From the NCBI GenBank assembly GCA_012964825.1, contig DTTI01000084.1:62001-126000 (forward strand): a DNA stretch of 64,000 nt, read 5' to 3'. Below, one piece after another: positions 53,397 through 63,284 of this stretch. Source of the DNA: Candidatus Neomarinimicrobiota bacterium (GTDB taxonomy: Bacteria > Fidelibacterota > Marinisomatia > Marinisomatales > S15-B10). The stretch's first letter is position 1. Every line of letters begins with the position of its first letter. Made by a program: the position numbers and the translations under genes. The notes under the pieces were generated by a model, which saw only the letters and a program-made list of their open reading frames with translations, did not search any database and was not told the DNA's origin.

Positions 53397-54158
53397 ATGT
53401 CTGATCTGCAAATCGAAGATCTTCATGTTCATTTTTCCGGTGTAGTAGCTCTGAACGGAGTCTCCATGGATGTCCGCGAGGGTGAAATCTTTTCTCTTGT
53501 GGGGCCGAACGGCTCAGGGAAGACGACACTTTTTAATTGTATTAACGGTTTCGTCACACCTCGCTGTGGCGGAATCCGCTTTGGCGATGTTGACCTCCTC
53601 TCTCAACCTTCTCACAGAATTATCGATGCCGGTATTTCTCGTACATTTCAGAATCTTCAAAATGTACCGTACATGACAGTTCTGGATAACGTTCTCCTTG
53701 GTAATCACAGCAGAATCGGAAACCCTGACACGATAAAGCGATGGTTCTCGCGGCAGCAACGTGAAAAGGAAGAGCGAGTGGCTCTGGAGATGCTTGCTTT
53801 CCTCGGTCTCGCAAATTATGAGCAGAAGTACCTTTCCGGTCAGCCATATGGGATACAGAAATTGGTTGAAATTGCTCGAGCACTGGTCTCCCACCCAGAT
53901 CTGATACTCATTGATGAGCCCGCCGCTGGAATGAACGATCAGGAGACCATGGAGATTGCCAAGATTGTTACTGAGATCCGTAATGATCTCGGGATCACAG
54001 TACTGGTGGTAGAGCACGACATGAGCTTGGTTATGAGGATCTCTGACCGGGTCTGTGTCCTCGACTCCGGCAATATCATTGCGGTGGGCGCTCCCGATGA
54101 AGTTAAAGAACATCCAGATGTGATCTCGGCGTTTCTCGGGGAGGGTGCCGTTGCTTAA
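53397..54158 (+). CDS. livG: ABC transporter ATPase (LivG family)
   Basis: ATPase of about 253 residues with Walker A GPNGSGKTT, Q-loop region NGFVTP, a degenerate signature YLSGQPYGIQKLVEIARAL, Walker B LILIDEPAAGMND and H-loop VVEHDM. The ATG at 53397 is preferred to the TTG one codon upstream. It overlaps the LivF gene by 14 bp. A 114-bp gap separates it from the binding protein gene; nothing was found in it. Confidence 0.9.
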   Translation: MSDLQIEDLHVHFSGVVALNGVSMDVREGEIFSLVGPNGSGKTTLFNCINGFVTPRCGGIRFGDVDLLSQPSHRIIDAGISRTFQNLQNVPYMTVLDNVLLGNHSRIGNPDTIKRWFSRQQREKEERVALEMLAFLGLANYEQKYLSGQPYGIQKLVEIARALVSHPDLILIDEPAAGMNDQETMEIAKIVTEIRNDLGITVLVVEHDMSLVMRISDRVCVLDSGNIIAVGAPDEVKEHPDVISAFLGEGAVA

Positions 54159-54897
54159 GTTGATCGGCATAGAAACTTTCTACGGGAAGATCAAGGCGCT
54201 GCACGGCGTATCGCTTGAAGTTGAGGAAGGGATGCTGGTCTGCATCTTAGGAGCGAACGGTGCGGGCAAAACAACTATCTTGAAGACCATCAGCGGGATT
54301 GTGAAACCAGAAATGGGAACGATACATTTTGATGGACAGCGAATCGACGGGATGGACCCAGAAGAAATTATCAAACTGGGTATCTCCCTTGTACCTGAAA
54401 ACAGACGCATTTTTCCGGGATTAACGGTGTATGAAAATTTGTTGATGGGTGGGTTTCTGATAAAGGATAAAGGTCTTTTTGAAAAACGCTTGGAAAAGGT
54501 TACAGATCATTTCCCGGTGTTGTTAAAACGTGAAAGCCAGCAGGCGGGGACGTTGAGTGGTGGGGAACAACAAATGCTGGCTCTAGCAAGAGCATTAATG
54601 CTGGAACCGAAATTATTGTTGTTAGATGAACCATCTTTAGGTTTATCGCCAAAACTCGTCCAGGACATTTTTGCCATAGTTAAAGACTTGCATCAATCGG
54701 GTGTAACCATGCTTCTCGTGGAACAAAATGTGAATCATGCTCTAAAGATCTCGGATTATGGGTATGTCCTTACTTCTGGAAAGATCTTTTTGAGCGGTAC
54801 GTATGATGAATTGTATGAAGAAGAAAAAGTACGAGAAATGTATTTAGGTGAAGGGAAATATACCCGTCGAGCCAGATTATGGAGTGGTGACAGATGA
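54145..54897 (+). CDS. livF: ABC transporter ATPase (LivF family)
   Basis: ATPase of 250 residues: Walker A GANGAGKTT, signature LSGGEQQMLALARAL, Walker B LLLLDEPSLGLSP, H-loop VEQNV. Start GTG at 54145 sits directly after GGGGAGG and overlaps livG. Its TGA overlaps the ATG of the acyl-CoA ligase (ATGA), so the ligase is translated with the transporter. Confidence 0.9.
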   Translation: MPLLKLIGIETFYGKIKALHGVSLEVEEGMLVCILGANGAGKTTILKTISGIVKPEMGTIHFDGQRIDGMDPEEIIKLGISLVPENRRIFPGLTVYENLLMGGFLIKDKGLFEKRLEKVTDHFPVLLKRESQQAGTLSGGEQQMLALARALMLEPKLLLLDEPSLGLSPKLVQDIFAIVKDLHQSGVTMLLVEQNVNHALKISDYGYVLTSGKIFLSGTYDELYEEEKVREMYLGEGKYTRRARLWSGDR

Positions 54898-56714
54898 ATA
54901 TTGATTTAAACAAGTATAATACCATTCCGAAATTATTCTGGCGTCAAGTGCGCAAGTTCCCTGATAAAACGACAATCTGGCGAAAACAGGGAGGTTCGTG
55001 GAAATCTGAAACTTGGAAACAGTACGGAACATTTTCGGAAGAGGTTGGTAATGCGCTGTTGGCTTCTGGTGTTCAAACAGGGGAAAAAATTTCCATCCTG
55101 AGTCAAACCCGGCCGGAATGGGTCATGTGCGATATGGGAATTATCTGTGTTGGATGTGTGACTGCCCCGATTTACCATTCCAATACCAATGAACAGGTAT
55201 TCTATATGGCTGATCAGAGTGACAGTGTTCTTGCCTTTGTAGAGGATCAGGAGCAATTGGATAAAATGCTGGCCATTTGGGACCGTCTTCCCAAAATCGA
55301 GAAAATTGTCGTCTTCGACCGATACCACCCATCGGATATGCCTAATGTGTGTTCCTTAGACCAATTCTTGGAACTCGGACGTGAATATGGGAAAAAACAT
55401 CCTGATCAATTTGAAGAATTGATTGAGAGCTGCCAACCGGATGATATAATAAGTCTTACCTATACTTCCGGTACAACTGGAAACCCAAAAGCGGCGATGT
55501 TTACTAGTAGAAATATCATTGCCAGCTCACGGTATTTACCTGAGGCGACGAAAATTAGTGCTGAAGATCTTTATGTGTGCTATCTGCCCCTAGCCCACGT
55601 TGCGGAACGGTTAATCGGCCATTTTCTAAGATTTCTTGTGGGGAACGCAGCCGTGTTTGCCGAAAGTATTGAAGATATGCCCAGCAATATCCGACAAACC
55701 GGCCCAACGGTCGTTTTTGGTACACCTAGGGTTTGGGAGAAATTTTATGCCAGAATATTTACTGGGATTGATGATGCTACCTGGTTTCAGCAAAAGATAT
55801 ATCATTGGGCAATTCATGTGGGTAAAGCCAATTGTGATGTTAGGGAAGCCGGGAAAACTCCTGGTTTTTGGCTGAAGATAAAATCGATAGTGGCCAGATT
55901 CCTTGTTCTGGACAAGATTAAGGAGATCTTTGGGGGTAAAATTCGATATATGCTTACAGGGGCAGCACCGATTTCAGAGCAAATTCTTTATTTTTTCAAT
56001 TGGGTCGGAATACAGGTATTCGAAGGGTATGGTATGACCGAAACTTCTGGTATCATCTCAATACAAACAGAAGGTGAAGTGAAAATTGGTTCGGTTGGAC
56101 GTGCTATCCCCGGCACAGAATTAAAAATCACCGAGGATGGTGAAATATGTGTCCGCGGGGAGCAAAATATAAGTGGTTATTACAAAGATGAGGAAGCCTC
56201 CAATGAATTGTTGAAACCTGATGGTGAAGGCGGATACTGGCTCCATACTGGCGATGTGGGACATCTTGACGAAGACGGATTTCTATTCATTACGGACAGG
56301 ATGAAAGACATTCTCATCACCTCCGGCGGCAAGAACGTAGCGCCGCAGAACATCGAGAACTTATTAAAAACAAGCCCCTACGTGAGCCAGGCCATGGTTT
56401 ATGGGGACAGGAAACCGTACCTCACTGCGCTGATCACATTGGATGAAGATGAAATAAACAAGTTTGGACGGGACAGAAAAATCCTATATCAAGATCTGGG
56501 TGACCTGTCAAGAAAACCGGAAGTCTTGGATTTAATGAGGAGCGAAGTGCATAAAATGAACAGTGAATTAGCTTCTTATGAAACGATCAAAAGGTTTCGC
56601 ATTCTTGAGGAGGATTTTGATCAGGATAAAGATGAAATTACTCCTACATTCAAAATTCGACGGAAGGTTATAATTAAACATTATAATAACTTGATCGATG
56701 AAATGTATGCTTAG
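54894..56714 (+). CDS. Long-chain fatty-acid-CoA ligase
   Basis: Adenylate-forming enzyme, 606 residues, of the long-chain acyl-CoA synthetase group: P-loop YTSGTTGNPKAAMFTS, YLPLAHVAER, GYGMTETSG, the adenylate motif WLHTGDVGHLDEDGFLFITDR and the C-terminal ITPTFKIRRK region. Coupled to the Liv ATPase by ATGA. It would activate the imported acid as its CoA thioester, explaining the transporter's company. Homology is closer to FAA/FadD15-type ligases than to short-chain ones; the chain length is unknown. Confidence 0.9.
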   Translation: MNIDLNKYNTIPKLFWRQVRKFPDKTTIWRKQGGSWKSETWKQYGTFSEEVGNALLASGVQTGEKISILSQTRPEWVMCDMGIICVGCVTAPIYHSNTNEQVFYMADQSDSVLAFVEDQEQLDKMLAIWDRLPKIEKIVVFDRYHPSDMPNVCSLDQFLELGREYGKKHPDQFEELIESCQPDDIISLTYTSGTTGNPKAAMFTSRNIIASSRYLPEATKISAEDLYVCYLPLAHVAERLIGHFLRFLVGNAAVFAESIEDMPSNIRQTGPTVVFGTPRVWEKFYARIFTGIDDATWFQQKIYHWAIHVGKANCDVREAGKTPGFWLKIKSIVARFLVLDKIKEIFGGKIRYMLTGAAPISEQILYFFNWVGIQVFEGYGMTETSGIISIQTEGEVKIGSVGRAIPGTELKITEDGEICVRGEQNISGYYKDEEASNELLKPDGEGGYWLHTGDVGHLDEDGFLFITDRMKDILITSGGKNVAPQNIENLLKTSPYVSQAMVYGDRKPYLTALITLDEDEINKFGRDRKILYQDLGDLSRKPEVLDLMRSEVHKMNSELASYETIKRFRILEEDFDQDKDEITPTFKIRRKVIIKHYNNLIDEMYA

Positions 56715-58368
56715 CAATTCAAATGTTGTGCAAAGATTGAGCTTGCTACTAGCAGTTTCTTTTGGTGTAGCACAGCAGCGTTCTACCTGGGAGGTGATTC
56801 AAGAAGAAGTTTGGACACCACGATGTGTGGAATGCCATCAGGAAGGAACCACTTTCGGTGAACAATCTGATCTTTATCTCACGTCTGATGTAGCCTATGA
56901 GGAGTTGGTGAATACACTTCCAAACAACACTGCCGCAAGGGGTGACGGGTTTCTTCTTTTAGGCAATGATGGTTTGGCAAGTCTTCCTACAAGTTTCCTT
57001 TGGGAAAAAATAAATGCTTCAGATAAAGAGCACTTCTATTCTGATCACCCTTACTATGGAGCTCAGATGCCGCTTGGGGCATCATATCTGACTAACGGGC
57101 AATTGGCGTTTATAAAAGAGTGGATTCTGGGCGGTGCTCCCAAGGAGGGGATTGTGGAAAAGGCAAAGGAGTCTCTTCTAGATGACACCACAAGATACGA
57201 TCCCCCGGAATTTATGGCTATTGACACACCGGAACAGGGAATCCAACTTCATTTGGGGCCTTTTGAGATCTCACCACAGTTTGAGAGGGAATTCTATTAC
57301 TTTCAACCGCTGGATACGACCGGAAACATATATATTGAGCGGGCTGAACTCACCATGCGGTCCGGTAGCCATCATTTTATTGCTTATTCATTCTCTGAAT
57401 CTATTCCCGCATGGGTTGGGCTGACACCTTTTGAATATCGTGATATACGGGCTGAGGACGGCTCTTATATTCAGTCTAGCCTATTAGCCACACTCTGGCA
57501 CAGTTTTGGATTTGGAGCTCAGATCCCTTTTATGAATTACCAATTTCCTAATGGTGTAGCACTGCGGCTTGATGCTGATCTAGGTTTGGATTTGAATTCA
57601 CACTATATCAATCTGACGGACACAGCAAGCGTTGGTGAAGTGTATATAAATATGCATCTACTTAAACCGGAAGAAGTTGACCGGATCGCAGAAGTCCTCT
57701 CTCTTAATCACCTTACACTGAGTCTACCGCCGAATAAAGTAACGACACTTGATACAACATTCACATTCATTGAAGATGCAAGTGTATTTCAGCTTATGTC
57801 ACATGCACATGAACATATGCTGGAATTCAGAGTGGAAAAAGTTGGTGGTGAACTGGATGGAGAATTGGTTTATATCGCATATGACTGGGAGCACCCACCA
57901 ATATTGGAACTGGATCCGCCCATCCACGTCCGGGCCGGGGAAGGGTTGAAACTAATCGTTACATATGACAATTGGACGGACGAAACATTAAGGTTTGGGT
58001 TTTTGAGTGAAGATGAAATGATGATACTATTTGGTTATTACTACTTTGGATCACCTAAGGCTTCAATTGAAGAAGAGCCCCTTCTGCCCGTTGCTTTTGA
58101 TTTGAGACAGAATTACCCGAACCCGTTCAATGCTGAGACGAAAGTGGAGTTCACACTGAACAGGAATTCAAATATGAAACTTTATCTGTATGATATGATT
58201 GGCCGTCCGGTCACAACACTTCTGGATGGTAACATGGCTGCGGGCACCCATACGGTTAACTGGTCAGCTTCAGATAACAAAGGACGACCGCTCCCCTCGG
58301 GAGTATACCTAATAAAATTATCAGTTCAGGATCAGTTTCGGGTAATAAAGGCTGTGCTGCTGAGGTAG
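56698..58368 (+). CDS. Secreted CxxCH/copper type II monooxygenase-like protein with C-terminal sorting domain
   Basis: 556 residues. Signal peptide (about 1-25), then a cytochrome-like CVECH heme c motif in a helical region (TPRCVECHQEGTTF), followed by a beta-rich region with metal-site patterns typical of the copper type II ascorbate-dependent monooxygenase/PHM fold: SGSHHFIAY, LNSHYIN and SHAHEHMLEF. From about residue 470 a sorting/FlgD-like domain (LRQNYPNPFNAETKVEFTLN ... GRPVTTLLDG ... GVYLIKL) directs it outside the cell. The start overlaps the ligase stop by 17 bp (ATG 56698; ATG 56707 is an alternative). Activity is inferred only from fold; redox or oxidative cleavage outside the cell is possible. 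Confidence 0.78.
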   Translation: MKCMLSNSNVVQRLSLLLAVSFGVAQQRSTWEVIQEEVWTPRCVECHQEGTTFGEQSDLYLTSDVAYEELVNTLPNNTAARGDGFLLLGNDGLASLPTSFLWEKINASDKEHFYSDHPYYGAQMPLGASYLTNGQLAFIKEWILGGAPKEGIVEKAKESLLDDTTRYDPPEFMAIDTPEQGIQLHLGPFEISPQFEREFYYFQPLDTTGNIYIERAELTMRSGSHHFIAYSFSESIPAWVGLTPFEYRDIRAEDGSYIQSSLLATLWHSFGFGAQIPFMNYQFPNGVALRLDADLGLDLNSHYINLTDTASVGEVYINMHLLKPEEVDRIAEVLSLNHLTLSLPPNKVTTLDTTFTFIEDASVFQLMSHAHEHMLEFRVEKVGGELDGELVYIAYDWEHPPILELDPPIHVRAGEGLKLIVTYDNWTDETLRFGFLSEDEMMILFGYYYFGSPKASIEEEPLLPVAFDLRQNYPNPFNAETKVEFTLNRNSNMKLYLYDMIGRPVTTLLDGNMAAGTHTVNWSASDNKGRPLPSGVYLIKLSVQDQFRVIKAVLLR

Positions 58369-58378
58369 CCCGCGCCGG

Positions 58379-59932
58379 TTAATGCTTGAAACAGCGTTGG
58401 CCAGTAAAAACCATAGCGATGCCGTGTTCGTTACAAGCATCAATCACTTCCTGATCACGAATAGAGCCACCAGGCTGGATCACGGTGGAAATCCCCGTTG
58501 TGCCAATGGCATCAATACTATCTCGGAAGGGGAAGAATGCATCAGAGGCCAGCACGCCACACCTCACATTTTCACCTCCCTTGCGAAGCGCCATGTGCAC
58601 TGCGTCCACCCGGCTCACTTGACCGGCTCCAAGCCCCACTGTGGTATAATCCTTTGCTATAAGAATTCCATTAGATTTGGCGTGGCGCAATACCTTCCAA
58701 GTGAATAAAGCAGTGTCGATTTCTTGGTCTGTTGGTTTCTTTTCAGTTACAACATTAAGATCATCCCGGGTTAATATTTTTGTATCTACATCCTGGACCA
58801 ATAAACCACCATCAACATTTCTTACTTCTAATTTGGGTTGGCGTTTGCCAAACTCACCAATCTCTAAAACTCGCAGATTTTTTTTCTTTTTAAAGGTATC
58901 TAACGCTTTGGGCTCAAAACCTGGTGCCAGAACAATTTCAACAAACACGGAAGTGATAGCCTCCGCCACTGCTTTGGTGCAAGTTCTGTTGAAGGCGATA
59001 ATACCTCCAAATGCGGAAAGAGAATCAGCATTGAAAGCCCGATTATAGACATCCAGTATATCATTACCCATGGCTACACCGCAGGGGTTGGCGTGCTTTA
59101 CCACCACACAGGCTAGTTCATCAAATTCTCGGACGCAGGCCAACGCTCCATCTGCATCCATGATATTATTATAAGATAGTTGTTTTCCTTGGTGGATGGT
59201 GGCATTAATAATATTTGGCTCATCATTGCCCGGGATTTTGTAAGAAGCAGCAGATTGGTGGGGGTTTTCACCATACCGCATTTCAGAATGTTTTTCAAAA
59301 GTGATTGAGAAATCATCCGATAAATCCTCACTTTTCAGATAATTATGGATAATGGTGTCATATTGTGCTGTGTGGCCAAATGCTTTGGACGAAAGATATT
59401 TTCGCGTCTCGAATGATATTTCTCCCGACTGGAGTTCATCGGAGAGGGAGGAATAATCAGCCGGATCCACAGCGACGCAGACCCACCCCACATTTTTTGC
59501 TGCTGAGCGGATCATGGTGGGCCCACCAACATCCACATTCTCCAATGCCAAGGCCAGATCGCAATCTTCATGGGAAATAGTGTCTGAAAATGGATAAAGA
59601 TTACATACCACAAGATCAATCCATTGAATATTGTTGGATTCAGCATCACCGCTGTGTAGATCACGAAGACCAAGGATTCCGCCTTCTACCAATGGGTTGA
59701 TGGTTTTTACCCGTCCATCCATGATCTCCGGGAATTGGGTGTAATCACTTACATCCGTAACGGGAATATTTGCATCACGAAGTGCTTTAGCAGTACCGCC
59801 CGTGGAAAGCATTTCAACACTAAGACCGTTCAGTGATTCGGCCAATTCTACTACGCCTGTTTTTTCGAAGACAGATATAAGCGCCCGTTTTACTTGAGTT
59901 GGGTTTTGATTTAAGATAGGATTATTAATCAT
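58379..59932 (-). CDS. purH: Bifunctional AICAR transformylase/IMP cyclohydrolase
   Basis: Last two steps of IMP synthesis, 517 residues. The N-terminal MGS-like cyclohydrolase domain (RALISVFEKTGVVELAE, STGGTAKAL, GGPTMIRSAAKN) is followed by the transformylase domain (LRYGENPHQ-like MRYGENPHQSA, KHANPCGVA, SDAFFPFRDSID). It is the last gene of the purine operon and overlaps purN by 8 bp. Confidence 0.96.
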   Translation of the reverse strand: MINNPILNQNPTQVKRALISVFEKTGVVELAESLNGLSVEMLSTGGTAKALRDANIPVTDVSDYTQFPEIMDGRVKTINPLVEGGILGLRDLHSGDAESNNIQWIDLVVCNLYPFSDTISHEDCDLALALENVDVGGPTMIRSAAKNVGWVCVAVDPADYSSLSDELQSGEISFETRKYLSSKAFGHTAQYDTIIHNYLKSEDLSDDFSITFEKHSEMRYGENPHQSAASYKIPGNDEPNIINATIHQGKQLSYNNIMDADGALACVREFDELACVVVKHANPCGVAMGNDILDVYNRAFNADSLSAFGGIIAFNRTCTKAVAEAITSVFVEIVLAPGFEPKALDTFKKKKNLRVLEIGEFGKRQPKLEVRNVDGGLLVQDVDTKILTRDDLNVVTEKKPTDQEIDTALFTWKVLRHAKSNGILIAKDYTTVGLGAGQVSRVDAVHMALRKGGENVRCGVLASDAFFPFRDSIDAIGTTGISTVIQPGGSIRDQEVIDACNEHGIAMVFTGQRCFKH

Positions 59933-60506
59933 ATTTATCAGTTTGGATCAATTTTATCGCTTCAATGAAAGCTTCACCTTCCAATGCTTGGACTTTTGTC
60001 TTTAAAGATTCAACGGTATCCTCAGGTGTAACGGTGCATTTTTTCTGGCTCAGGATCGGTCCAGCATCTACTTCTTCGGTGACAAAATGGATCGTACACC
60101 CTGTTTCAGCATCACCATTTTTTATTACTTCAGCGTGAACGTTGGTATCCATTCCACCAGCATATTTTGGCAGTAGAGAAGGGTGGACGTTTAAAATTCT
60201 GTCACGCCATTCCTGGCAAAATTCCACTGACAGAATCCGCATGAAGCCGATGAGAAGCACCAGTTCAACACCATAGTTTTGCAGAACCGTGGTCATTTCT
60301 CTATCAAACTCTTCTCTGGCTTTTCCTTTATGGGGAATGAAAAAAGTTGGTACTCCGTGGTTTTTGGCCCGTTCTAGGATGTAAGCGCTTTCTTGATTGG
60401 AGACGACCACCGATACTTTCGCATCTAACAGGCCGTTATTTACGGCATCCAGTACAGCTTGTAAGTCTGTCCCTTTTGTGGATCCAAGAACACCAAGCTT
60501 AATCAT
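59925..60506 (-). CDS. purN: Phosphoribosylglycinamide formyltransferase
   Basis: Formyl transfer from 10-formyl-THF to GAR, 193 residues. Formyltransferase motifs: GSTKGTDLQ, HPSLLPKYAGGMDTNVHA, and TGCTIHFVTEEVDAGPIL with the catalytic His and Asp. ATG 60506 overlaps the purD TGA as ATGA, so it is chosen over the TTG at 60515. Confidence 0.93.
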   Translation of the reverse strand: MIKLGVLGSTKGTDLQAVLDAVNNGLLDAKVSVVVSNQESAYILERAKNHGVPTFFIPHKGKAREEFDREMTTVLQNYGVELVLLIGFMRILSVEFCQEWRDRILNVHPSLLPKYAGGMDTNVHAEVIKNGDAETGCTIHFVTEEVDAGPILSQKKCTVTPEDTVESLKTKVQALEGEAFIEAIKLIQTDKYD

Positions 60507-61828
60507 CGGAGACAAACCATATGATCAATTCTTTTTTGCACTAGTGCTTCGGTACCTATATCTGTCCGATGAAAGAGGGGGCCGGTTACTCTTGAAATTT
60601 CCCCTTCAGCAAGTTGCTCTGCCGCGGTAATAGAGTCGGCTATCCCCACTACGGCCACAGTTCTGCTACCTGCTTCTACCAACTGGTCATTTTTCATATC
60701 CACCGATGCGTAAAATAGGCCTTCCCGATTTTCAATACCTGACACATCAATTGGCTCGCCCTTCACTGGATTGTCAGGATATCCTTCAGGCACTGCATAC
60801 TTGCAGACCGTGGCCTGGTTTCTGAACTTGACATCAACATCATGGAGGTTACCATCCGCAATGGCTCTACAAAGTGCAACAAAATCTGATTCTAGCAGAG
60901 GCAACACATTCATGGCTTCTGGATCACCGAAACGGGCGTTGTATTCAATGAGCTTGAGACCGGTTGCAGTGGCCATAAAACCGCCGTAGAGAATACCTTT
61001 GTAACCTTCTCCGCACTTATCTTTCAATGCAGTGACCATCGCCAGGTTGATTGCCTGTGCCTGTTCAATATCAGCATCTCTGAGAAAGGGGAGGGAGTGG
61101 TTTGCATCAGAGTAGGTCCCCATGCCGCCGGTGTTGGGGCCTGTATCTCCTTCGTAGGCTCGCTTGTGGTCCTGTACCACTGGCATATGTTTCAGAGTTT
61201 CTCCATCGCAGAAGCTCATGAGAGAAAACTCCTGCCCCGTCAGTTTTTCTTCGATGACAAACTGACCGCCTTTTTCCACTAGCTCTCGGCAATACTCCAC
61301 GGCTTCCCCATAGGAATAAAGGTGTTCCCCTGAAACTTTTACACCTTTGCCTCCCGCCAGACCATCATACTTCACTACATAGTTCTCACCTAGTTCATTC
61401 AGATAATCAGTAACACCCTCCATGGATGAAAATGTCTTGTATTCAGGACAGGCAGGAATATTGTATTCTTTGAGAAGATCTCGGGCGAACGCTTTAGAGG
61501 TTTCGATCTGGGCCAAGTCTTTTTTGGGTCCCACCACTTTGACACCCGTTTCCCAAAGTGCATCAGCCACACCGCAGGCCAGTGGATTCTCCGGCCCGAT
61601 GATGGCAAGCCCCACTCCGTTTTTCTCTACATACGAAATGACTGAATCTGAGTCGTTAATGTCACCTTTAGTTACATCGTCACATAAGTCGGCAATGCCG
61701 GGATTGAAGTTTGTGGCGAGGCAAAAAATCTTTTTTTCTTGGGGAGAACAATGCAAAGCTCGGCAGATGGCGTGCTCCCGGGCACCGGAACCCACCACCA
61801 GAAAGTTATTATTCACCATTTCGGTCAT
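60503..61828 (-). CDS. purD: Phosphoribosylamine-glycine ligase
   Basis: ATP-grasp ligase forming GAR, 441 residues. GSGAREHAICRAL at the N-terminus, YVVKYDGLAGGKGVKV in the ATP-grasp region, GPNTGGMGTYS, and YNARFGDPE are diagnostic. It overlaps purF by 20 bp and purN by 4 bp. Confidence 0.96.
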   Translation of the reverse strand: MTEMVNNNFLVVGSGAREHAICRALHCSPQEKKIFCLATNFNPGIADLCDDVTKGDINDSDSVISYVEKNGVGLAIIGPENPLACGVADALWETGVKVVGPKKDLAQIETSKAFARDLLKEYNIPACPEYKTFSSMEGVTDYLNELGENYVVKYDGLAGGKGVKVSGEHLYSYGEAVEYCRELVEKGGQFVIEEKLTGQEFSLMSFCDGETLKHMPVVQDHKRAYEGDTGPNTGGMGTYSDANHSLPFLRDADIEQAQAINLAMVTALKDKCGEGYKGILYGGFMATATGLKLIEYNARFGDPEAMNVLPLLESDFVALCRAIADGNLHDVDVKFRNQATVCKYAVPEGYPDNPVKGEPIDVSGIENREGLFYASVDMKNDQLVEAGSRTVAVVGIADSITAAEQLAEGEISRVTGPLFHRTDIGTEALVQKRIDHMVCLR

Positions 61829-63284
61829 TTAGTCGCATGGTTTCCATCTCGATCATTTTTTCTTCGTCTACGTTCCCTGAAACATACCAGCCATCGAGAC
61901 ATGCCATGCACGGACGATCAATGTTGTGATCGCCTCTTCGGGTCACTGCTTCTACTAGGTCGGGGATTTCCTGGTAAAGGAGAATGTCCACACCGATATA
62001 GGCCTGGATTTCATCAACCGATTTCTGGGCAGCAATCAGTTCTGACCGAGTTGGCATATCCACACCGTAGAAACAGGGATTCTTCACCGGTGGACAGGCA
62101 GAAACAAAGTAAACTTCTTTTGCACCCATGTCCTTAACCATACGGACAATTTGCCGACTTGTGTTTCCACGGACGATGCTGTCATCAACGATCATCACTT
62201 TTTTGTCTCGGATCTCGATTTCCTGCGGAACCAGCTTATATCGGATCGATTTCTTCCGTTCGGCTTGGCCCGGCATGATGAATGTTCGTCCAATGAATGG
62301 ATTTTTATATAGACCTTCAGAGTAACGGACGCCCAGTTCGTAAGCTAATGACAAGGCGGCGGTATTGGCTGTGGAAGGTGCTGGGATGACGATGTCCGGA
62401 TGAATATCGGGATATTTTTCAGCCCATTTTTTTGCCAAGTTCTGACCCATCCTTAGTCTAGAGCGGTAAACACTTACGTCATTCATCATTGTGTCCGGGC
62501 GGGAGAAGTAGACGTACTCGAAAATGCAGGGTGTGAATTCGTCCGACGCAAGTTTTTTACTGAAAACTTTGCCACTTTCACTTACATAGTAAACTTCGCC
62601 TGGTTCAACATTGCCTTTCGGTTTGAATCCCAGTGAATGAAACATGGTAGTCTCGCTAGAAAATATGTGATCAACAGAACCGTTGTCACTTGTGCGCTCA
62701 CCTCTTGACAGTGGCCGTATACCATGTGGATCCCTGAAGGCGATAAGTCCTTTTCCCACGATTGCGGCTACCACCGAAAAAGACCCGGTGGCACGGGCAA
62801 AGACACTTTTTACTGCACCACAGATTTGTTCGAAAAATGCTTTGTCTGATTTTGATGAACCGTTTTGTTCCAGTGCACTGGCAAACATGTGGAGCAAAAC
62901 TTCTGTGTCGCTGTTAGTGTTGAGGTACCGTTTCTCTCTATCCGTGATCTCTTTCGCCAACTCTTTATAGTTGACAAGGTTGCCGTTATGTCCCAGGGCG
63001 ACACCGTAAGGTACTTCCGTCCAGAAGGGCTGAATCTCGCCATGACCAAAACCACCATGAGTTGGGTATCGGGTGTGGCCAATTCCTACGTTACCCTTGA
63101 GCAGGTTCATGTTTTGCTCATTAAAGATATCCCGAACTAGACCGAGACCTTTCTCTTTATGCATGCGAAGATCATAAGTGATAATTCCGGCGGCATCCTG
63201 ACCCCGATGCTGGAGATGGATCAGGCTGTCATAAAGTTCAGATGCTACGGACGTCTGTGCCTGGATTCCCACAATGCCGCACAT
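61809..63284 (-). CDS. purF: Amidophosphoribosyltransferase (Fe-S-type)
   Basis: First committed step: PRPP plus glutamine to phosphoribosylamine, 491 residues. Cys2 right after Met is the glutaminase nucleophile (MCGIVGI, no propeptide), LQHRGQDAAG follows, and VMIVDDSIVRGNTSRQI is the PRPP loop. Cysteines in PCIFEYVYFSRPD, NPCFYG and PCMACLDG match the [4Fe-4S] ligands of the B. subtilis type, although that enzyme has an 11-residue propeptide that this one lacks. Its start overlaps the purB stop by one base (TGATG). Confidence 0.95.
   Translation of the reverse strand: MCGIVGIQAQTSVASELYDSLIHLQHRGQDAAGIITYDLRMHKEKGLGLVRDIFNEQNMNLLKGNVGIGHTRYPTHGGFGHGEIQPFWTEVPYGVALGHNGNLVNYKELAKEITDREKRYLNTNSDTEVLLHMFASALEQNGSSKSDKAFFEQICGAVKSVFARATGSFSVVAAIVGKGLIAFRDPHGIRPLSRGERTSDNGSVDHIFSSETTMFHSLGFKPKGNVEPGEVYYVSESGKVFSKKLASDEFTPCIFEYVYFSRPDTMMNDVSVYRSRLRMGQNLAKKWAEKYPDIHPDIVIPAPSTANTAALSLAYELGVRYSEGLYKNPFIGRTFIMPGQAERKKSIRYKLVPQEIEIRDKKVMIVDDSIVRGNTSRQIVRMVKDMGAKEVYFVSACPPVKNPCFYGVDMPTRSELIAAQKSVDEIQAYIGVDILLYQEIPDLVEAVTRRGDHNIDRPCMACLDGWYVSGNVDEEKMIEMETMRLNDRNGE

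Noticed and set aside
53514-54170. 218-codon minus-strand frame over livG
   Set aside because: Antisense to an ATPase with all motifs present; coding is on the plus strand.
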